The notes beneath the pieces were generated by a model. The model saw only the letters and a list, made by a program, of their open reading frames with translations. It made no database searches and was not told the DNA's origin. Below are positions 29,165 through 31,037 of a DNA stretch of 31,037 bases, in pieces. Source of the DNA: a virus; IMG/VR virus record IMGVR_UViG_3300025889_011041, positions 1 through 31,037 of that record. One strand, given 5' to 3'. Positions within the stretch are counted from its first letter, which is position 1. Each line of letters opens with the position of its first letter. The translations under genes were made by a program, and so were the position numbers.

Positions 29165-30075
29165 TTATAAAGAATGGTTCTAGAGGAGAGGATGTCAAGG
29201 AGTTGCAGCGTGCTCTCAAAGCGTTAGGGTATAATGTTGGTGCTGCTGATGGTATCTTCGGTCAGGGAACTGAACTGCAAGTAGAAAAGTTTCAGGAAGC
29301 AGTAGAGCTTCATCCAGATGGGATTGTGGGTAAAGGAACGCTTCGTGAAATAAATGAGGCACTCGATGCATCAGGTCATTCGGACTTAAAATTCCAGATT
29401 GGCGACCACCCAGACCCAGAAGATTGTTCTCTAAAACTCAAATGGGTAAAGGTGGAGGCAGACCAAGTTCAAGGGAGCCAAGGATACTCTTACTTTCGAC
29501 TCAGAGAGGACGCAGCAGAGGCATACAATGCTCTTCGAGCAGAAGTCTTATCACTAGGAGGCGTAATCACTAGTGCAGGAGCAAAGAGACCACTTTCAGA
29601 TAGCAAGAAGATGGCTAGTCGTTCTTCTAAATCTCTTCACTACACAGGATTAGCGTTCGACATGGCTCTTGACTCTGGAATGAACAACCCAAAGAAAGAG
29701 ATGCTTGTTATAGAAGAAGTGGGCGAAAGAGGCTGGGAAGTTTTTTGCAGAACAGAGAACAAAGATGTTGACATACGGACCTTGATGGGGTATACTTATA
29801 AAAATACCAAAGTTCAAGTCGAGGGAAGGTTCTTTTCTTTTACGGAACTTGCAAAGAAGCATGGGTTTCAACCAATTAAAAGTCGTAGATATTTCAAAAA
29901 TGGTGGAAGCTATCTCGGAGCAGAGTGGTGGCACTTTCAGTATGAGAAGGCACTTGAACCAGAGGTCTCAACTTTTGGTGGTGAGTTGCTAAAGATTTAC
30001 ACTTTGGAAGAGTGCAAGCAGTTTGCGCCTTGGGAGGACACAAAGCACTGTGTCTGGAAAAAAGAGTGGTTTTAA
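29161..30075 (+). CDS. Endolysin: peptidoglycan-binding domain plus M15 peptidase
   Basis: 304 residues from ATG 29161 (AGGAG 29149-29153). A PG_binding_1 domain (2-66: NGSRGEDVKELQRALKALGY, DGIFGQGTELQVEKFQ, DGIVGKGT) precedes an M15 D-Ala-D-Ala/L-Ala-D-Glu peptidase. Zinc ligands are H160 (SLHYTG), D167 (AFDMAL) and H258 (EWWHFQY), with catalytic E255. It would cleave peptide stems of the cell wall at the end of infection. No signal peptide is seen, so release needs a holin; the protein at 24281 is a candidate. It overlaps the HEXXH protein gene by 4 nt. A near-consensus promoter lies within its coding sequence at 29768. Confidence 0.9.
   Translation: MIIKNGSRGEDVKELQRALKALGYNVGAADGIFGQGTELQVEKFQEAVELHPDGIVGKGTLREINEALDASGHSDLKFQIGDHPDPEDCSLKLKWVKVEADQVQGSQGYSYFRLREDAAEAYNALRAEVLSLGGVITSAGAKRPLSDSKKMASRSSKSLHYTGLAFDMALDSGMNNPKKEMLVIEEVGERGWEVFCRTENKDVDIRTLMGYTYKNTKVQVEGRFFSFTELAKKHGFQPIKSRRYFKNGGSYLGAEWWHFQYEKALEPEVSTFGGELLKIYTLEECKQFAPWEDTKHCVWKKEWF
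29768..29796 (+). promoter_or_regulatory. Sigma70-like promoter inside endolysin gene
   Basis: TTGACA 29768-29773, 17-bp spacer, TATACT 29791-29796. The start near 29803 lies in the last third of the endolysin gene, with another promoter 300 nt further on. Confidence 0.42.
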
Positions 30076-30078
30076 TTG

Positions 30079-30107
30079 TTGACAACCCTACCTAAACCTG
30101 CTATTAT
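30079..30107 (+). promoter_or_regulatory. Sigma70-like promoter, predicted leaderless
   Basis: TTGACA 30079-30084, 17-bp spacer, TATTAT 30102-30107, then exactly 6 nt to ATG 30114. AAGG sits only 0-1 nt from the ATG and is unusable as a ribosome site. Confidence 0.8.
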
Positions 30108-30113
30108 ATAAGG

Positions 30114-30332
30114 ATGAGCAAGAAAGAAAGAGTGGATCACCCCGACCACTATAATCAAGGACACATAGAAGTTATTGACGCCATCGAAGATTGGTTCGAT
30201 GGTCTTGACTTTTGTGCTGGAAATGTGGTAAAATATGTATCAAGATACAAACACAAGGACAACCCTGTCGAAGACTTGAAGAAAGCAAAGTGGTACATAG
30301 AAAGAATGATAACAAAACTGGAGGATAAGTGA
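30114..30332 (+). CDS. DUF3310 protein (SaV-like, nucleotide kinase-associated)
   Basis: 72 residues, the whole length of a DUF3310 domain. The conserved pattern D-H-P-x-H-Y-N (DHPDHYNQG), IEVIDAIEDW, FCAGNVVKYVSRYKHK and DLKKAKWYIERM is intact. DUF3310 occurs widely in phages; in T7 gp1.7 it forms part of an unusual nucleotide kinase, but here the protein is only the small domain. A role in dNTP metabolism would fit the rest of the phage. First gene after a leaderless-type promoter. It overlaps the next gene as GTGA. Confidence 0.82.
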   Translation: MSKKERVDHPDHYNQGHIEVIDAIEDWFDGLDFCAGNVVKYVSRYKHKDNPVEDLKKAKWYIERMITKLEDK

Positions 30333-30718
30333 GAGACCCTATTGTATATAACCGACAAACTACAGCAGATGAATTCTTACTGGAGATGTTGAATCTTGGC
30401 AAACCTATTGAATGCTCGCTTGTTGGTGCCTTTGATGAAGAAGGTAGAGGCTCAAGACGAGACATTCCACTTCCTCTGCACAGAGACGGGGACTACTCAA
30501 CAGCCATAGCAGAGGAACACAGCATTGATTATGTTGGGCTTTATTGTATTCGTGATGGAGGAGATGTTTACACTACCATTCTTCACGGAGAGGACAAATA
30601 CCAAATCCTCTTGGGACAAGGGCAAAGTATCATTTTTGACAACAACGAGTGTCTCCACGGCAGAGAAGGTCAAGTCGGGGACAGAGTATTACTAAGAGTA
30701 TGGGTAGAAAAGCAGTGA
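30329..30718 (+). CDS. Fe(II)/2-oxoglutarate-type oxygenase
   Basis: 129 residues from GTG 30329 behind GGAGG. The core jelly-roll has the facial triad H51-x-D53 (PLHRDGDY) and H110 (ECLHGR), followed by VLLRVWVE, whose arginine (R119 or R123) sits where the 2-oxoglutarate carboxylate binds. It is much shorter than TauD/PhyH enzymes, so it is a minimal member. Substrate is unknown; phage oxygenases may hydroxylate nucleotides, tail proteins or host lipids. It overlaps the DUF3310 gene (GTGA) and the next small gene by 19 nt. Confidence 0.68.
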   Translation: MRDPIVYNRQTTADEFLLEMLNLGKPIECSLVGAFDEEGRGSRRDIPLPLHRDGDYSTAIAEEHSIDYVGLYCIRDGGDVYTTILHGEDKYQILLGQGQSIIFDNNECLHGREGQVGDRVLLRVWVEKQ

Positions 30719-30846
30719 CACAACTAGAAACAATAATTGAAAAAACATTAGAAAAGTATAAGGACGCACAGATAAACCTTTATTCCAAAGAAGCCAGAAC
30801 TTCTATTGCAAAAGAAATCGCAAAACAAATCACAAACAACCTTTAG
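30700..30846 (+). CDS. Small helical hypothetical protein
   Basis: 48 residues from ATG 30700, or 65 from GTG 30649 upstream. Both starts have weak ribosome sites. A lysine-rich amphipathic helix pair (QLETIIEKTLEKYKDAQ, KEARTSIAKEIAKQI) suggests a small nucleic-acid or protein-binding factor. No family recognised. It overlaps the oxygenase and precedes the UvsE-like gene by 8 nt. Confidence 0.42.
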   Translation: MGRKAVTQLETIIEKTLEKYKDAQINLYSKEARTSIAKEIAKQITNNL

Positions 30847-30854
30847 GATATAAA

Positions 30855-31037
30855 ATGAACTACGGCTACGCTTGTATCAACGAAACACTCAACAGCGGAC
30901 CAAAAAAGCAACGCATCACAACCAACCGCTCTATGATAAAGAAAACATTCAAAGAGAAAGGTATCAAGTATGCGTCAGAACTTGCCCTTGAGAACGTCAA
31001 GGACTTGGTAAAGATACTCCAATGGAATGAAGAGCAT
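30855..31037 (+). CDS. uvsE: UV-damage endonuclease (UvsE/UVDE), N-terminal fragment
   Basis: The right edge cuts this gene; 61 codons from ATG 30855 stay open. The start NYGYACINETLNSG, then QRITTNRSMIKKTF, and ELALENVKDLVKILQWNEEH match the N-terminal part of UVDE (first barrel strand GYACIN, then the N-x-x-D-L-x-x-I-L-x-W-N helix). UVDE is a TIM-barrel enzyme that nicks 5' of UV photoproducts, using metal ions, independent of UvrABC. AGGAT (30845-30849) serves as ribosome site. With UvsX it would make the phage independent of host repair after light damage, in line with a sunlit environment. Confidence 0.78.
   Translation, partial: MNYGYACINETLNSGPKKQRITTNRSMIKKTFKEKGIKYASELALENVKDLVKILQWNEEH

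Noticed and set aside
30205-30234. TTGACT-N18-TAAAAT with an extended TGG in the DUF3310 gene
   Set aside because: The bases encode the conserved DUF3310 motif (FCAGNVVKYV), so they are explained by protein constraint; spacing is also suboptimal.
1-31037. tRNA genes, CRISPR arrays, insertion sequences, att sites
   Set aside because: I found no cloverleaf with a GTTCGAAYC-type T-loop, no regularly spaced repeats and no transposase or integrase frame. Short tRNA-like or att features could be missed by eye.

Overview
This window is a contiguous piece of a large tailed double-stranded DNA phage genome, or a very phage-like element. I call 43 protein-coding genes (two cut by the window ends), all on the + strand, packed with start/stop overlaps. 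I recognise no tRNA, rRNA, insertion sequence or CRISPR array. The replication set looks T4-like (gp32-type single-strand binding protein, UvsX/RecA recombinase, FEN-type exonuclease, DnaB/gp41 helicase), but the polymerases are a family A enzyme (C-terminus only, at the left edge) and a complete family C DnaE, not a T4 family B enzyme. Two lipobox lipoproteins and a lytic transglycosylase point to a Gram-negative host. The MopE-type DCDG repeats of one lipoprotein are commonest in Myxococcota/Bdellovibrionota-like bacteria, which is only a weak host hint.

Layout. 1-5565: polymerase A end, a divergent tubulin/FtsZ-fold protein, SSB, UvsX, an intrinsic terminator, exonuclease and helicase. 5566-8771: B12-dependent ribonucleotide reductase, a small GapR-like protein, a GroES-like co-chaperonin and ThyX. 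8772-11577: an envelope cassette (lytic transglycosylase, small lipoprotein, 687-residue MopE/VWA lipoprotein). 11568-16772: two conserved-looking unknowns (one nucleotidyltransferase-like), a small protein and DnaE. 16785-19686: dUTPase, a zinc-ribbon protein, an IMPDH/GMP-reductase-family enzyme, an unknown, a mini sigma-region-4 protein and an extremely acidic protein, ending in a terminator. 19790-22620: a membrane protein, a small unknown, a ClpP-like protease and a 485-residue unknown with a possible nuclease motif. 22681-26260: GroEL, an XhlA/holin-like protein, small unknowns, glutaredoxin, a membrane protein and Hsp20, ending in a terminator. 26333-31037: a 620-residue unknown, small proteins including a 28-residue membrane peptide, an Smr protein, an HEXXH membrane protein, an M15 endolysin, a DUF3310 protein, an Fe(II)/2OG oxygenase, a small unknown and the start of a UvsE-type UV endonuclease.

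Together the genes describe a phage that makes its own replisome, nucleotide supply (NrdJ, ThyX, Dut, IMPDH/GMPR, Grx), folding machinery (GroEL, GroES-like, Hsp20, ClpP-like), DNA repair (UvsX, UvsE, Smr) and lysis functions. Transcription appears to rely on many sigma70-like promoters of the form TTGAC(A/T)-N16/17-TAT(T/A)AT. Several lie inside coding sequence. Three sit exactly 6 nt before an ATG, which predicts leaderless mRNAs. No gene-free stretch exceeds 300 bases; the longest gaps (about 100-135 bases) hold promoters, hairpins, terminators or a small ORF.
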